Shown one piece after another: positions 47,359 to 56,846 of a stretch of DNA of 64,000 nucleotides. Under the pieces are notes generated by a model that saw only the letters and a program-made list of their open reading frames with translations, was not told where the DNA came from and searched no databases. Source of the stretch: Actinomyces sp. zg-332 (GTDB lineage: Bacteria; Actinomycetota; Actinomycetes; Actinomycetales; Actinomycetaceae); contig NZ_CP064951.1 in NCBI RefSeq assembly GCF_011751945.2, positions 124,001 through 188,000 of the forward strand, in the 5' to 3' direction. A program made the position numbers and the translations under genes. Each line of letters begins with the position of its first letter. Position 1 is the first letter of the stretch.

Positions 47359-47763
47359 ATGGCATCAAAGGCTCGCGTTAGCTCTGCACGTAAAGGTCGT
47401 CGCAAAGAGCGTAAGAACGTAACTCATGGCAATGCTTATATTAAGTCAACCTTCAACAATACAATCGTCTCTATTACAGACCCAACAGGTGCTGTTATTG
47501 CATGGGCCTCTTCAGGTCAGGTCGGTTTTAAGGGTTCTCGTAAATCTACACCATTTGCTGCACAGCTAGTAGCTGAAGCTGCTTCACGTCGTGCACAAGA
47601 ACATGGTATGAAAAAGGTTGATGTTTTTGTAAAAGGACCAGGATCAGGTCGCGAAACAGCGATTCGCTCTCTACAGGCTACAGGTCTGGAAGTTGGTTCT
47701 ATCCAGGACGTTACACCACAAGCACATAATGGTTGCCGTCCTCCAAAGCGTCGTCATCCATAA
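47359..47763 (+). CDS. rpsK: 30S ribosomal protein S11
   Basis: 134 aa. Platform protein. [20 protein letters not shown] and [11 protein letters not shown] are typical. ATG follows AGGAGAAAG. The usual next gene rpsD (S4) is absent from the cluster; rpoA follows after 118 bp. Confidence 0.98.
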   Translation: MASKARVSSARKGRRKERKNVTHGNAYIKSTFNNTIVSITDPTGAVIAWASSGQVGFKGSRKSTPFAAQLVAEAASRRAQEHGMKKVDVFVKGPGSGRETAIRSLQATGLEVGSIQDVTPQAHNGCRPPKRRHP

Positions 47764-47881
47764 TTGAACTATATAACGTAACTACCTGCTTTATTTAAGC
47801 AAGGTGCTTCGACTGTGGTATTGCCACAGAAACCCTGCCCCCGGCATCATATAGTGGATGCTGGAAAGAAAGGACATTAAA

Positions 47882-48886
47882 GTGCTTATTGCACAGCGAC
47901 CAACATTAACCGAGGAAGTTGTTTCTCCTTTCCGTTCTCGTTTCACAATTGAACCACTTGAACCAGGATTCGGTTATACTCTCGGTAACTCACTGCGTCG
48001 TACGCTACTTTCCTCTATACCTGGTGCGGCAGTAACATCCATTCGCATTGATGGTGTTCCACACGAATTCCGCACTATTGCAGGGGTAAAAGAAGATGTA
48101 ACTGAAATTATTTTGAATATCAAAGAATTAGTTTTGTCTTCAGATAATGACGAACCAGTAGTGATGTACCTACGCAAATCTGGTCCAGGAGAAGTTACAG
48201 CAGCTGACATTACTTTGCCAGCTGGTGTTGAAGTACACAATCCAGATTTGCATATCGCAACACTAAACAGCAAAGGTAAGATTGAAATCGAACTTACTGT
48301 TGAACGTGGACGTGGATATGTTTCAGCACAACAGAACAAAGATGCTAATGCTGAAATTTCACGTATCCCAATTGATTCAATTTATTCACCAGTTCTAAAG
48401 GTGACATATAAAGTTGAAGCAACACGTGTTGAACAGCGTACTGACTTCGATTGTCTAATTATCGATGTTGAAACAAAGCCAGCTATTAAGCCTCGTGACG
48501 CTGTAGCATCAGCTGGTAAGACACTAGTTGAACTATTCGGTTTGGCTCGTGAATTGAATGTTGATGCTGAAGGTGTTGAAATTGGCTTAGCTGTAACAGA
48601 TGCGTCTTTGACAGCTGAATATGCTATTTCTGTTCAGGATTTGGGCTTGTCATCTCGTTCTTTGAACTGCTTGATGCGTGAAGGTATTGCAACTGTTGGT
48701 GAACTTGTTGCTCGTTCTGAAGCAGACTTGATGGATATTCGTAACTTCGGTGCAAAATCTATTAGTGAAATTAAGGACAAGTTGGCTTCTATGGGAATGT
48801 CATTGAAAGATAGCCCAGTACCATCTCTTGTCCCAGACGCAGTTACAACTAGTGATATTCAATTCAGTAACGGAACCCCATTCTGA
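47882..48886 (+). CDS. rpoA: DNA-directed RNA polymerase subunit alpha
   Basis: 334 aa from GTG 47882 ([20 protein letters not shown]), with GAAAGGA upstream; ATG 47858 would add a foreign tail. The dimerisation domain has [17 protein letters not shown]. The C-terminal domain, which binds UP elements and activators, contains [20 protein letters not shown] and [15 protein letters not shown]. Normal length. Confidence 0.98.
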   Translation: MLIAQRPTLTEEVVSPFRSRFTIEPLEPGFGYTLGNSLRRTLLSSIPGAAVTSIRIDGVPHEFRTIAGVKEDVTEIILNIKELVLSSDNDEPVVMYLRKSGPGEVTAADITLPAGVEVHNPDLHIATLNSKGKIEIELTVERGRGYVSAQQNKDANAEISRIPIDSIYSPVLKVTYKVEATRVEQRTDFDCLIIDVETKPAIKPRDAVASAGKTLVELFGLARELNVDAEGVEIGLAVTDASLTAEYAISVQDLGLSSRSLNCLMREGIATVGELVARSEADLMDIRNFGAKSISEIKDKLASMGMSLKDSPVPSLVPDAVTTSDIQFSNGTPF

Positions 48887-48915
48887 TTGAGACGATTTAT
48901 TAAATAGGAGACATT

Positions 48916-49413
48916 ATGCCGAAGCCGGCAAAAGGCCCACGTTTGGGTGGTAGCCCAGCACATGAGCGTCTAATGTTGGCCAACTTGGCCACTGAATTGT
49001 TTAGACATGAGTCAATTACAACAACTCAGGTTCGCGCAAAGCGTTTGCAGCCTCTAGCTGAAAAGCTAATCTCAAAGGCTCTACGTGGCGATCTACACGC
49101 TCGTCGTCTTGTTTCACGTGTTATTCGTGACAAGGAAGTTTTGTACACATTGTTTGACGTTATTGCGCCAAAAATCGACTCTGAACGTAAGGGTGGATAC
49201 ACACGCATTGTTAAAACAATGAACCGTAAGGGTGATAACGCACCTATGGCTGTTATTTCATTGGTTCTAGAACCAGTTGAAAAGAAAAAAGTAGTAGCAA
49301 CTGCTGAAAAAGTAGCTGAAGTTGCTGCTGAAGAGCCAAAGGTCGAAGAACCTAAGACTGAAGAAACTGAAGTTGAAGAGGCTGAAGCTGAAGAAACACC
49401 AGCTGCTGAATAA
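48916..49413 (+). CDS. rplQ: 50S ribosomal protein L17
   Basis: 165 aa. [20 protein letters not shown] and [19 protein letters not shown] are family signatures. After residue about 120 there is an acidic Glu/Ala-rich tail ([20 protein letters not shown]), as found in several actinobacterial L17 proteins. RBS TAGGAGA. A strong terminator follows. Confidence 0.97.
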   Translation: MPKPAKGPRLGGSPAHERLMLANLATELFRHESITTTQVRAKRLQPLAEKLISKALRGDLHARRLVSRVIRDKEVLYTLFDVIAPKIDSERKGGYTRIVKTMNRKGDNAPMAVISLVLEPVEKKKVVATAEKVAEVAAEEPKVEEPKTEETEVEEAEAEETPAAE

Positions 49414-49438
49414 TTGATGTTTCGGGTCTGAAACTTTT

Positions 49439-49477
49439 TGAGACGGTCATCTTTTAGGTGGCCGTCTCATTGCTTTA
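49439..49477 (+). terminator. Intrinsic terminator after rplQ
   Basis: TGAGACGGTCA (49439-49449) pairs with TGGCCGTCTCA (49459-49469) with one G-U, then a short T-rich tail. Confidence 0.9.
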
Positions 49478-50738
49478 ACATGAACTTTTTCAGGGGAGGG
49501 AGGAAGGAAAAAGGAAAAGGCTTATGCTATTTGATATTGTAACTGCTTGTTTTACAACACTTAGAGCATAGGTCGGGGTGACTTTATTTTACTTCGGCTT
49601 AGTTAACAGCTATTTTCCCTTTATTTCACTCTCTCGTTCCCTTTCATCTTCTTTTCTCTTTGTGTTCTTCTTCTGCTGCGGCTTCTTCTCTACTACTAGT
49701 TACTCATTTGTTATTTGGTCTGAAAATCTATATCTTTTTACGGAAGAACTAAATAAGTTATTGCTAAAGGTAGAAAACCACTTTCTCAAGATTTGAAATT
49801 TAAAATTCTTTTTTTGCTAACTTGAGTGTAAAAGAGCTTTGCAAGTTTAGGTATTGGAATATAAGGTTGTTATTTTACTAGCACTGTCATAAAAGAGAGT
49901 AGTTATAGTTATTAAGTTTGCTTATGAGTTTTAGCAAAGTCATTATGCTGAGAGATTGTTTGTTTTCTAAACCTAGTTATAGAGTTTGCTACTGCAAGCT
50001 TTTCTAGAGGAATACTGAACAGCTCCTGATGGGGGGCTTATCATAGAAGCTCACGTAAGGCCTCTATAGCTTCTAATACTTGTGTTATAAAGCCATAAAA
50101 AGTTGATTTATATGGGTGTATCTAACTCTATTACAAGCTACTTGAAGTGTAAGAATACCGCTGTAGTATTTCTAGCTATCATGTGGAATATTTGGCAATC
50201 AAAACACTTATGTTGATAGCAAGGCAAAGAACTACATCAATACTAGAAAGCTGTAAGGGCAGTTTTTCAGCAAAATTTATGTTTCAAAACACTCAATACT
50301 TCAATGACTCAAAAGCTTGAATACTTTGTAAAATCTGACTCTAAAAGCACTTTGACTAGATATTTTTTAGGAAATAAGTAACAGCGAAACTAAAGCCTTT
50401 GTATAATCAAGAGATATCCCATAGCTTACAAAAAATAACATCCGACTTAAAAAGAATAAATCTTAAATAATAACCTCAAACTAGGCAAATGAAACTTATG
50501 GAAAAGCAAAGAAAAATTCATTTCACAACCAAAAGCTAAGATAAACAAAATCTACAAATAAAACTTAGAAAGACTTGAAAAACCTGAGAAACTACTATTT
50601 GCTTACAAGATTAAAACTTATGAATTAGAAAATAATTCTTTTATAATTACCTTGTCCTAAACACGTATTACTGAGGCATTTATCTGAGTTCGAAAAGTTT
50701 TTATAACCCTAAAAATAAACTTCCTATATACTTTTTAT
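49478..50738. other. 1.26-kb non-coding tract between rplQ and truA
   Basis: No believable gene. Around 49600-49710 the + strand is C/T-rich, afterwards A-rich. One stem is clear: TAGAAGCT (50044-50051) and AGCTTCTA (50068-50075). An AGCTCC/GGGGCT pair lies upstream at about 50013-50036. May be a degenerated gene or host a small RNA. Confidence 0.5.
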
Positions 50739-51887
50739 ATGAGTATAAGAATACGAATAGATTTTTCCTACGACGGATCAAGGTTTCATGGCTATGCTTA
50801 CCAAAATGATTTGCGTACAGTACAAGGGGAGCTACAAAAAGCTCTGAAAATTTTTACACGTGATGACATTACTCTAACTGTTGCTGGGCGTACAGATGCT
50901 GGTGTTCATGCTAGCCACCAAGTAGCACATTTTGATATTTCGTTACAGAGCTTGTTCAAATTTGCTCGCGTAAATGCTCAAGAAATCCTAGATTCTACAG
51001 TTTTAGCTAATCAGAATGTGAGAAAAAGTATACTAAATGTTTTTTCTGAAGAAGAATTAGCAGTTGAGAGTTTCCAAAAGGTCTTAGAAAAATTTGATTC
51101 CACTTCTTTTAGCATTGAAGAATTGTTTAATCGTATAGATGAAGAGTTTTTGCTACCTAATTTAGGGAAGAGATTTATTCTTGACGACAAGGCTAAACTA
51201 CAAGTTTTATATGCTTTGATTCATGCTGTTAGGCAAATGAAAATAAGGTTTAACAATGTTTTAGCTATGCTTGATAAGAGCCAGATTCTGCACGGTACAG
51301 AAAACAAGGAAAAAACAGACATTGTTGTGCATGACTTGAAAATCGTTTCTGATGATTTTGATGCTAGATTCAGTGCATTATCTCGCAAATATATTTACAC
51401 AATTGCTGATAGCTTTTCATACAGGAATGTGTTTAGAAGAAATTATGTTTTGTGGCATGAAAATTATTTAGATGTTGAACTAATGAATAAAGCTGCGGAA
51501 AAAATGCTTGGAGAACACGATTTCTTGTCTTATTGCAAGCCTAGAGAAGGTGCTACTACTATTCGAACTTTGAAAAAGCTAGAAGTTTCTCGTAATTTTT
51601 CAGGTGAAATTGAAGTGCTGGTACAAGCTGATGCATTTTGTCATTCTATGGTAAGGTCAATAGTTGGTGTTTTGATACTTATTGGGCAGGGGAGTAAAAA
51701 AGTTTGTTGGGGCAGGTTCTTATTAGACAATCCATCTAGGAATCATAGCGTTAATATTGCTCCACCTCATGGTTTATCTTTAGTTGAAGTAAAATATCCT
51801 TCGTCTGATTTATTCTTTGAGCAAGCCGAAAAAGCTAAAGTTAAACGTGTTTTAAATAAAAATATTGATGAAAAATGCTGTGATTAA
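50739..51887 (+). CDS. truA: tRNA pseudouridine synthase A with a long insertion
   Basis: 382 aa, against about 250-290 usual. Pseudouridylates positions 38-40 of tRNA. The catalytic Asp53 sits in AGRTDAGVHASHQVAHFD. The next conserved block, DDFDARFSALSRKYIYTI, comes about 105 residues later than in E. coli; the added part (about residues 70-195) is helical and charged, with no recognisable domain. FCHSMVRSIVGVLILIGQG and the C-terminal PPHGLSL are intact, so the enzyme should be active. It is separated from rplQ by 1.3 kb although truA usually follows it closely. Confidence 0.93.
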   Translation: MSIRIRIDFSYDGSRFHGYAYQNDLRTVQGELQKALKIFTRDDITLTVAGRTDAGVHASHQVAHFDISLQSLFKFARVNAQEILDSTVLANQNVRKSILNVFSEEELAVESFQKVLEKFDSTSFSIEELFNRIDEEFLLPNLGKRFILDDKAKLQVLYALIHAVRQMKIRFNNVLAMLDKSQILHGTENKEKTDIVVHDLKIVSDDFDARFSALSRKYIYTIADSFSYRNVFRRNYVLWHENYLDVELMNKAAEKMLGEHDFLSYCKPREGATTIRTLKKLEVSRNFSGEIEVLVQADAFCHSMVRSIVGVLILIGQGSKKVCWGRFLLDNPSRNHSVNIAPPHGLSLVEVKYPSSDLFFEQAEKAKVKRVLNKNIDEKCCD

Positions 51888-51909
51888 AATTTTAAAGTGA
51901 ATAATAGTT

Positions 51910-51937
51910 TTGCATTATCTGTTTTTTTATGTACAAT
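51910..51937 (+). promoter_or_regulatory. rplM-rpsI promoter
   Basis: TTGCAT (51910-51915), 16-bp spacer, TACAAT (51932-51937). The predicted start near 51944 coincides with the first base of the leader hairpin listed next. Confidence 0.55.
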
Positions 51938-51944
51938 ATATCTC

Positions 51945-52000
51945 GTTGTGTGTGCTGTTTTTGGTGCTTCCCACTCACCAAAATGTTATAAGCTCACAAC
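51945..52000 (+). promoter_or_regulatory. Structured leader of rplM, ribosomal-protein L13 leader candidate
   Basis: GTTGTG (51945-51950) pairs with CACAAC (51995-52000), GCT with AGC inside, and TTTTGGTG (51959-51966) with CACCAAAA (51976-51983). It begins at the likely transcription start. Autoregulatory L13 leaders are known in other bacteria; equivalence is not shown. Confidence 0.5.
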
Positions 52001-52096
52001 CCTATGTTATGTAAAGAAATGCGTTTGTTTGGACCGTTTATTACGAAAATAAATGTGTTTGTAACGCAAAATACTAGAGAAATGAAGGCAAAGAAC

Positions 52097-52540
52097 GTGC
52101 GCACGTATTCACCTAAGCCAGGCGATATTACGAAGAATTGGTACATCATTGATGCTACTGACATCGTACTAGGCCGATTGGCAACTCATGCAGCCACTTT
52201 GCTCCGTGGGAAGCATAAGCCGACCTTTGCTCCACATATGGACAACGGAGACTACGTTATCATTATCAATGCTGACAAAGTTGCCCTAACAGGAGCAAAA
52301 CTAGATCAGAAGTTCGCCTACCGCCACTCAGGACATCCAGGTGGCTTGAAGGCTGTTAGCTATCGCGAATTGTTAGCAACTCGCCCAGAACGAGCAGTTG
52401 AAAAAGCTATTCGTGGCATGCTCCCAAAGAACTCATTGGGTCGTGCTCAGCTTCGTAAGTTGAAAGTGTATGCTGGATCTGAGCATCCTCATGTTGCACA
52501 GAAGCCAGTTCCTTTTGAAATAACCCAGGTCGCCCAGTAA
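52097..52540 (+). CDS. rplM: 50S ribosomal protein L13
   Basis: 147 aa from GTG 52097 ([20 protein letters not shown]), the normal length, with GAAGG eight bases upstream; earlier ATG codons at 52004 and 52082 would add residues foreign to the family. [20 protein letters not shown] and [20 protein letters not shown] are conserved. Early large-subunit assembly protein. Co-transcribed with rpsI, 41 bp downstream. Confidence 0.97.
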   Translation: MRTYSPKPGDITKNWYIIDATDIVLGRLATHAATLLRGKHKPTFAPHMDNGDYVIIINADKVALTGAKLDQKFAYRHSGHPGGLKAVSYRELLATRPERAVEKAIRGMLPKNSLGRAQLRKLKVYAGSEHPHVAQKPVPFEITQVAQ

Positions 52541-52581
52541 GGTTTATAACCTAACGGACCTCTTACAGAATGAGGAGAACT

Positions 52582-53076
52582 GTGGCAGAGACCACTGTTG
52601 AGATTGATGAGCTAACAGAGGAAAATGTTCCAAGCTCATATACTACTGAGACCAAAGTTGCCTCAAAAGGCAAAGGTCAGACATTATTGGCACCAGGTCA
52701 AGCACTAGGTCGCCGTAAGCAGGCGGTCGCTCGCGTCCGTCTAGTACCAGGCACTGGTGAATGGAAACTTAACGGTCGTAATCTAGAAGATTACTTCCCA
52801 AATAAGTTACATCAGCAGCTTGTAAATGCACCATTCGCTCTTCTAGATATTGAAGGTCGTTTTGACGTTATCGCTCGTATTCACGGTGGCGGTATTTCAG
52901 GTCAGGCTGGTGCATTGCGTTTGGGTATTGCTCGTGCTCTAAATGAAATTGATCGCGATGCAAACCGCCCAGCTTTGAAGAAAGCAGGATTCTTGACCCG
53001 CGACGCTCGTGCAGTTGAGCGTAAGAAGGCAGGTCTTAAGAAAGCTCGTAAAGCACCTCAGTACTCAAAGCGTTAA
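52582..53076 (+). CDS. rpsI: 30S ribosomal protein S9
   Basis: 164 aa from GTG 52582 (GAGGAG four bases before); the ATG at 52570 overlaps that site. The first 40 residues are a Glu/Thr-rich extension typical of actinobacteria, then [19 protein letters not shown]. The C-terminus [12 protein letters not shown] reaches the P-site tRNA. A terminator follows. Confidence 0.97.
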   Translation: MAETTVEIDELTEENVPSSYTTETKVASKGKGQTLLAPGQALGRRKQAVARVRLVPGTGEWKLNGRNLEDYFPNKLHQQLVNAPFALLDIEGRFDVIARIHGGGISGQAGALRLGIARALNEIDRDANRPALKKAGFLTRDARAVERKKAGLKKARKAPQYSKR

Positions 53077-53088
53077 TATTACTTTTGT

Positions 53089-53124
53089 TTTAGTCCCGAT
53101 CTGTTGGTCGGGACTAAACTATTT
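53089..53124 (+). terminator. Intrinsic terminator after rpsI
   Basis: TTTAGTCCCGA (53089-53099) and TCGGGACTAAA (53108-53118), perfect 11-bp stem with an 8-base loop. The T run after it is weak. Confidence 0.85.
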
Positions 53125-54654
53125 AACGAGAAAGTTATTTATAAAACTTTATAATCTGCTTTGGAGCTGTTTTATTTATAGCCTTATAGTTTTTGAAATT
53201 GTTTTGGTAGTGCTTTTGGTAATTTTGCTTTAGCTATAAAAATATATTTTTGGTTTTATTTATTTAATTGTTTGTTTGTTCATACATTCATTTATATAGC
53301 TATTTTGCTTCTTTCTTTTCAGTAATTCCTCTTTTCCTTCATTCATTTCCTGTTTTCCTTTTAGTAAATCTTCTTTTTTATTTTCTACTCACATAAGTAT
53401 TTGTTCACACATTTATTTATTCACCGACTAACTTAAGCAATTATCAGTCAACAGCTAAGCAAGTTACCAAGCAGCCAATTTCCTTTCTTTCTGTATTTCT
53501 GTTTATCCGTATCTACTTTCGCTTACTCTTTGATACACCAACTAACGAGCCATCCTGTGAACCTACTAGGCAACCAGTTAACCTAGTAACTAACCAATTA
53601 ATTGAGAAACTCACTTAAGTAATAGCAACTAAGCAACTAACTCACTTAAATATCTGACTAGCTAACCCACTAACTAAGTTACCAGTTACCTAACAAAGGA
53701 ATGAACAAACTTATCCATTTAGTTGCTCTTTGCACCGAGTAAGTGTAACTAACTAATTACTCCACAAAACTCTAAAGCAACCTACTACCCAGCTCGTTTG
53801 CCAACCAATCAATTAGCTACCCTGTGAACTAACTAGTTACCCTCACATAATCCTCATGCAACGCTAAATCAAACAAGCCCACCTAACCAACCTATTACGC
53901 AACAAACCCACTTCACTCACTTCACCCAACCAACCCCCAGCTCAACTACCCATCCTCACACCCTTGAAAATCCTTTTTGGTTCATAAAATCATTGTTATC
54001 TTGTGTCTTTGTCTTTATCCATTCTTGTAATTTTGCAGTTTTGAAAGACACTTTTGCTTTTCTAAACTTTTTGTAACTTCGTAGCTGCGAAAATTCACTT
54101 TGTTTTTCTATTGTCTAATATTCTGAAAATTCCTTTTACTTCCACTCACTCCTACGACTTCACATTTCCAAAGACTTCTTTTACTTTTCCACTCCCACAA
54201 CTCCCACAAGTCCCACCTTGACATCTTCACAACTTCACCCTCGTGACTTCGCAACTTTACACCTCTACGACTTCACCCTTGCGACTTCCCAACTTCCCAC
54301 CTTTACGACTCGCTGTTTCCCACATTCCCACTCAACTTTTCCACCTCCACTCTCACACTTTCATACCTCAACAACTTCAAGATTTCCCTTCTCCCTCACT
54401 AAAAATAAATATGCTAATGTATCGATTAAAAGCAAAACCACAGTTTTACCTGTGCTAGTAGCATAGAAATTACTATTTTGCTTTTGAATGCTTGAATAAG
54501 CTAGGAATGTGTATAAAGATAAACGCAAATATAGTAGAATAAAGGTGCGATTTATAGTTATATAACAAACAATTTGTAGTTACATAACAAATAGATGTAA
54601 TAATGCTCTTTGCCTGTTTTATGGGGAAAAGGAACTAGTAGCAGGAAGGTCGAA
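53125..54654. other. 1.5-kb non-coding tract; 53281-54410 is G-poor and C-rich on the + strand
   Basis: No gene accepted. From about 53281 to 54410 the + strand has few Gs (about 2-9 in each 60 bases, lowest in the second half) while C is common. The first half is full of CTAACTAA/AGTTACC-like words, the second half of ACTTCxCAACTT-like words. Small ORFs here have repetitive, low-complexity translations. The glmM promoter must lie at the 3' end. Confidence 0.8.
54222..54307 (+). repeat. Degenerate 24-bp tandem repeat
   Basis: Units 54222-54245, 54246-54269, a 14-bp short unit 54270-54283, and 54284-54307 (the 24-bp ones of type ACTTCsCAACTTyMCACCTyTACG). The second and fourth are the most alike. 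Part of the C-rich tract. Confidence 0.6.
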
Positions 54655-56001
54655 ATGACACGTTTATTTGGCACTGATGGTATTCGAGGTAAAGCCAATA
54701 AAGATTTAACACCAGAATTAGCTTTGAATATGGGAATGGCTGTTGCTAAATATGTGTCTACGCATCATGAAGGTGAAGAAATGCCTTTGGCTCTAGTTGG
54801 TAAAGATAGTCGTATATCTGGTGATTTTTTGGCTAATGCTTTGATTGCTGGTATGACTTCAATGGGGATAAACGTTATTGACTTAGGCTTAGTTCCTACT
54901 CCAGCAGTTGCTTACTTGACTAATAATTCCAAGGCTTGCTTGGGTGTGATGATATCAGCTTCTCACAACGTTTTTTCAGATAACGGGATTAAGTTTTTTG
55001 ACAGCCATGGACGTAAATTCCCTGATCATACTGAAGATGAGATACAAGCTATTTTTGATGAAGGCTTTGGAAATATAGAGCGTCCTTTGGGGGCTGATTT
55101 AGGAAAAGTTTATGCTGAGAGTTTAGCTGATTCTTACGTTGATCACTTGGCTAGCTCTTGTAATCAAACTCTAGAGGGGCTCCACATAGTTGTGGACTGT
55201 GCTAATGGGGCTTCTAGTGAAGTTGCTGAAAAGGTTTTCGCTAAGCTCAATGCAAAGGTTACTTGTATTAATAATGCTCCTAATGGCTGTAATATCAACG
55301 ATAAATGTGGATCTACACATCCAGAGGATTTACAAGCTAAAGTTGTTGAGCTGAAAGCTGATTTTGGTGTCGCTTATGATGGTGACGCTGACCGTTGTCT
55401 TGCTGTGGATCATGAGGGAAACTTGGTCGACGGTGATAAGATTATGGGTATTTTAGCTTTGTCTTTCAAAGATAAAGGAATGCTCGAGAAAGATACTCTT
55501 GTAGTTACTGTTATGTCTAACTTAGGACTCATTTTAAGTATGCGTGAAGCTGGTATTGAAACTATTCAAACTAGTGTAGGTGACCGCTATGTTTTGGAAG
55601 GCATGACTTCTGGTGGATATAACTTAGGCGGGGAACAGTCTGGACACGTTATTGCTAGTGATTATGTTTCAACTGGTGACGGAATATTGACTTCGCTGCT
55701 TTTGGCTAAAGAAGTGAAAGAATCAGGTAAGAGCCTTTCAGATTTAGCTACTCGTATTAAGCGTTTACCTCAGACTTTGGTAAATGTTCCTAATGTTGAT
55801 AAATCTAGAGTTGGTGAAGAAAAAGTTCAGCAAGCCATAGCTAAGGCTAATGAGATTTTGGGTGATACTGGTAGGGTGTTACTACGTGCTTCTGGTACTG
55901 AACCGTTAGTTCGAGTTATGGTGGAGGCTCAGACCCAAGAGCAGGCTGACTCCGTTTGTAAAGATTTGGCTAAGGTTGTTGCTGAGAACTTGGCTTTATA
56001 G
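54655..56001 (+). CDS. glmM: Phosphoglucosamine mutase
   Basis: 448 aa from ATG 54655 (MTRLFGTDGIRGKANKDLTP), AGGAAGG upstream; GTG/TTG 54610 is rejected. Converts glucosamine 6-phosphate to 1-phosphate for UDP-GlcNAc. The phosphoserine loop is ISASHNVFSDNGIKFF with Ser103 (usually SHNPMPDNG, so VFS is a variant), the Mg loop is DGDADRC (about 242-248), and GGEQSGHVI plus RASGTEPLVRVM complete the active site. glmS of the same pathway lies 3 kb downstream, outside this transcript. Confidence 0.97.
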   Translation: MTRLFGTDGIRGKANKDLTPELALNMGMAVAKYVSTHHEGEEMPLALVGKDSRISGDFLANALIAGMTSMGINVIDLGLVPTPAVAYLTNNSKACLGVMISASHNVFSDNGIKFFDSHGRKFPDHTEDEIQAIFDEGFGNIERPLGADLGKVYAESLADSYVDHLASSCNQTLEGLHIVVDCANGASSEVAEKVFAKLNAKVTCINNAPNGCNINDKCGSTHPEDLQAKVVELKADFGVAYDGDADRCLAVDHEGNLVDGDKIMGILALSFKDKGMLEKDTLVVTVMSNLGLILSMREAGIETIQTSVGDRYVLEGMTSGGYNLGGEQSGHVIASDYVSTGDGILTSLLLAKEVKESGKSLSDLATRIKRLPQTLVNVPNVDKSRVGEEKVQQAIAKANEILGDTGRVLLRASGTEPLVRVMVEAQTQEQADSVCKDLAKVVAENLAL

Positions 56002-56063
56002 GTTTTTGATTTTAGCTTCTATTTATTAGCTCTCTTTTATGGGGGCTTTTATTTTTTAACTTA

Positions 56064-56079
56064 TGTTTCACGTGAAATA
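56064..56079. promoter_or_regulatory. parS-like ParB-binding site
   Basis: TGTTTCACGTGAAATA matches the 16-bp parS consensus TGTTTCACGTGAAACA at 15 of 16 positions; the 12-bp core TTTCACGTGAAA is a perfect palindrome. Confidence 0.8.
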
Positions 56080-56206
56080 TTTACTTTTCCTTAAATGTTG
56101 TTTTTTGTTATCAATCACTGTATAGAATATTGTATTTCAATTAACTTTTGTGTTTATTTCGTTAAAATAGAGATTTTATAAACATATAGTTGATAGAATG
56201 TATCCT

Positions 56207-56308
56207 TGTGGATAACTAATGTAAATGTATTATGAAATTATGTTGATAATTTAGGGGATATCATTAACGCTTATACATAATTTTGTATTTATTTGTAGTT
56301 GTTCATAA
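56207..56308 (+). other. DnaA-box-like cluster
   Basis: TGTGGATAA at 56207-56215 is the exact inverse of the DnaA box TTATCCACA. TGTTGATAA (56241-56249) and TGTTCATAA (56300-56308) are one- to two-mismatch versions in the same orientation. Could be chance in AT-rich DNA except for the first. Confidence 0.4.
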
Positions 56309-56356
56309 TTTACTTTTAGTAAAGAATAATATTTATTATCTATTTATGGGGTTTGA

Positions 56357-56755
56357 ATGTTAAAAGAATTTAAAGAATTTATGATGCGTGGTAATGTCAT
56401 TGATTTGGCTGTTGCTGTTATTATTGGTGCAGCTTTCGGTAAAATTATCACTGGTTTAGTAGATGGTATTATTATGCCTCTAATTGCAGCTTTGTTTAGT
56501 GTGCCTAATGTTGAAGAGATGGCATTTATTCTAAATGGTACACCAATTCAATATGGAATATTTTTACAAGCAGTACTAAACTTCTTGATCGTTGGAACAT
56601 CTCTATTCTTCTTATTAAAAGCTATTAATAAAGCTGCAAGGCTTGTAGCATTTAAGAAGAAGGAATCTGAAGATGCAGCTGAAGTAGCAGCTGAAGAAGT
56701 ACCAACAGCTGAGACTTATCTGAAAGAAATTCGTGATTTATTAGCTAAAAAATAA
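56357..56755 (+). CDS. mscL: Large-conductance mechanosensitive channel
   Basis: 132 aa. The pore helix is FMMRGNVIDLAVAVIIGAAF, then a loop, a second membrane helix (AVLNFLIVGTSLFFLLKAI) and a charged cytoplasmic helix ending EIRDLLAKK. Opens to release solutes on osmotic downshock. ATG 56357 follows GGGG. Confidence 0.97.
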   Translation: MLKEFKEFMMRGNVIDLAVAVIIGAAFGKIITGLVDGIIMPLIAALFSVPNVEEMAFILNGTPIQYGIFLQAVLNFLIVGTSLFFLLKAINKAARLVAFKKKESEDAAEVAAEEVPTAETYLKEIRDLLAKK

Positions 56756-56846
56756 TTTTTGTTACTAATATTTATCACTTTTGTTATAACTTTCTTTGCA
56801 TTTATTTGATATGATGTTTCAAAAATAATTTGGATTGAGAGAGTGT

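Larger units (their letters stand above)
56002..56356. other. Non-coding gap between glmM and mscL with parS- and DnaA-like sites
   Basis: AT-rich, no ORF. Contains the parS-like site and the DnaA-box-like words listed separately. Confidence 0.6.

Noticed and set aside
49578-49796. 72-aa ORF in the rplQ-truA gap
   Set aside because: C/T-rich DNA gives Phe/Ser/Leu-rich sequence; no ribosome-binding site of note and no family.
54218-54466. 82-aa and 71-aa ORFs in the C-rich tract
   Set aside because: Repetitive Thr/Pro/Ser/His translation comes from the tandem repeat, and two frames are equally open.
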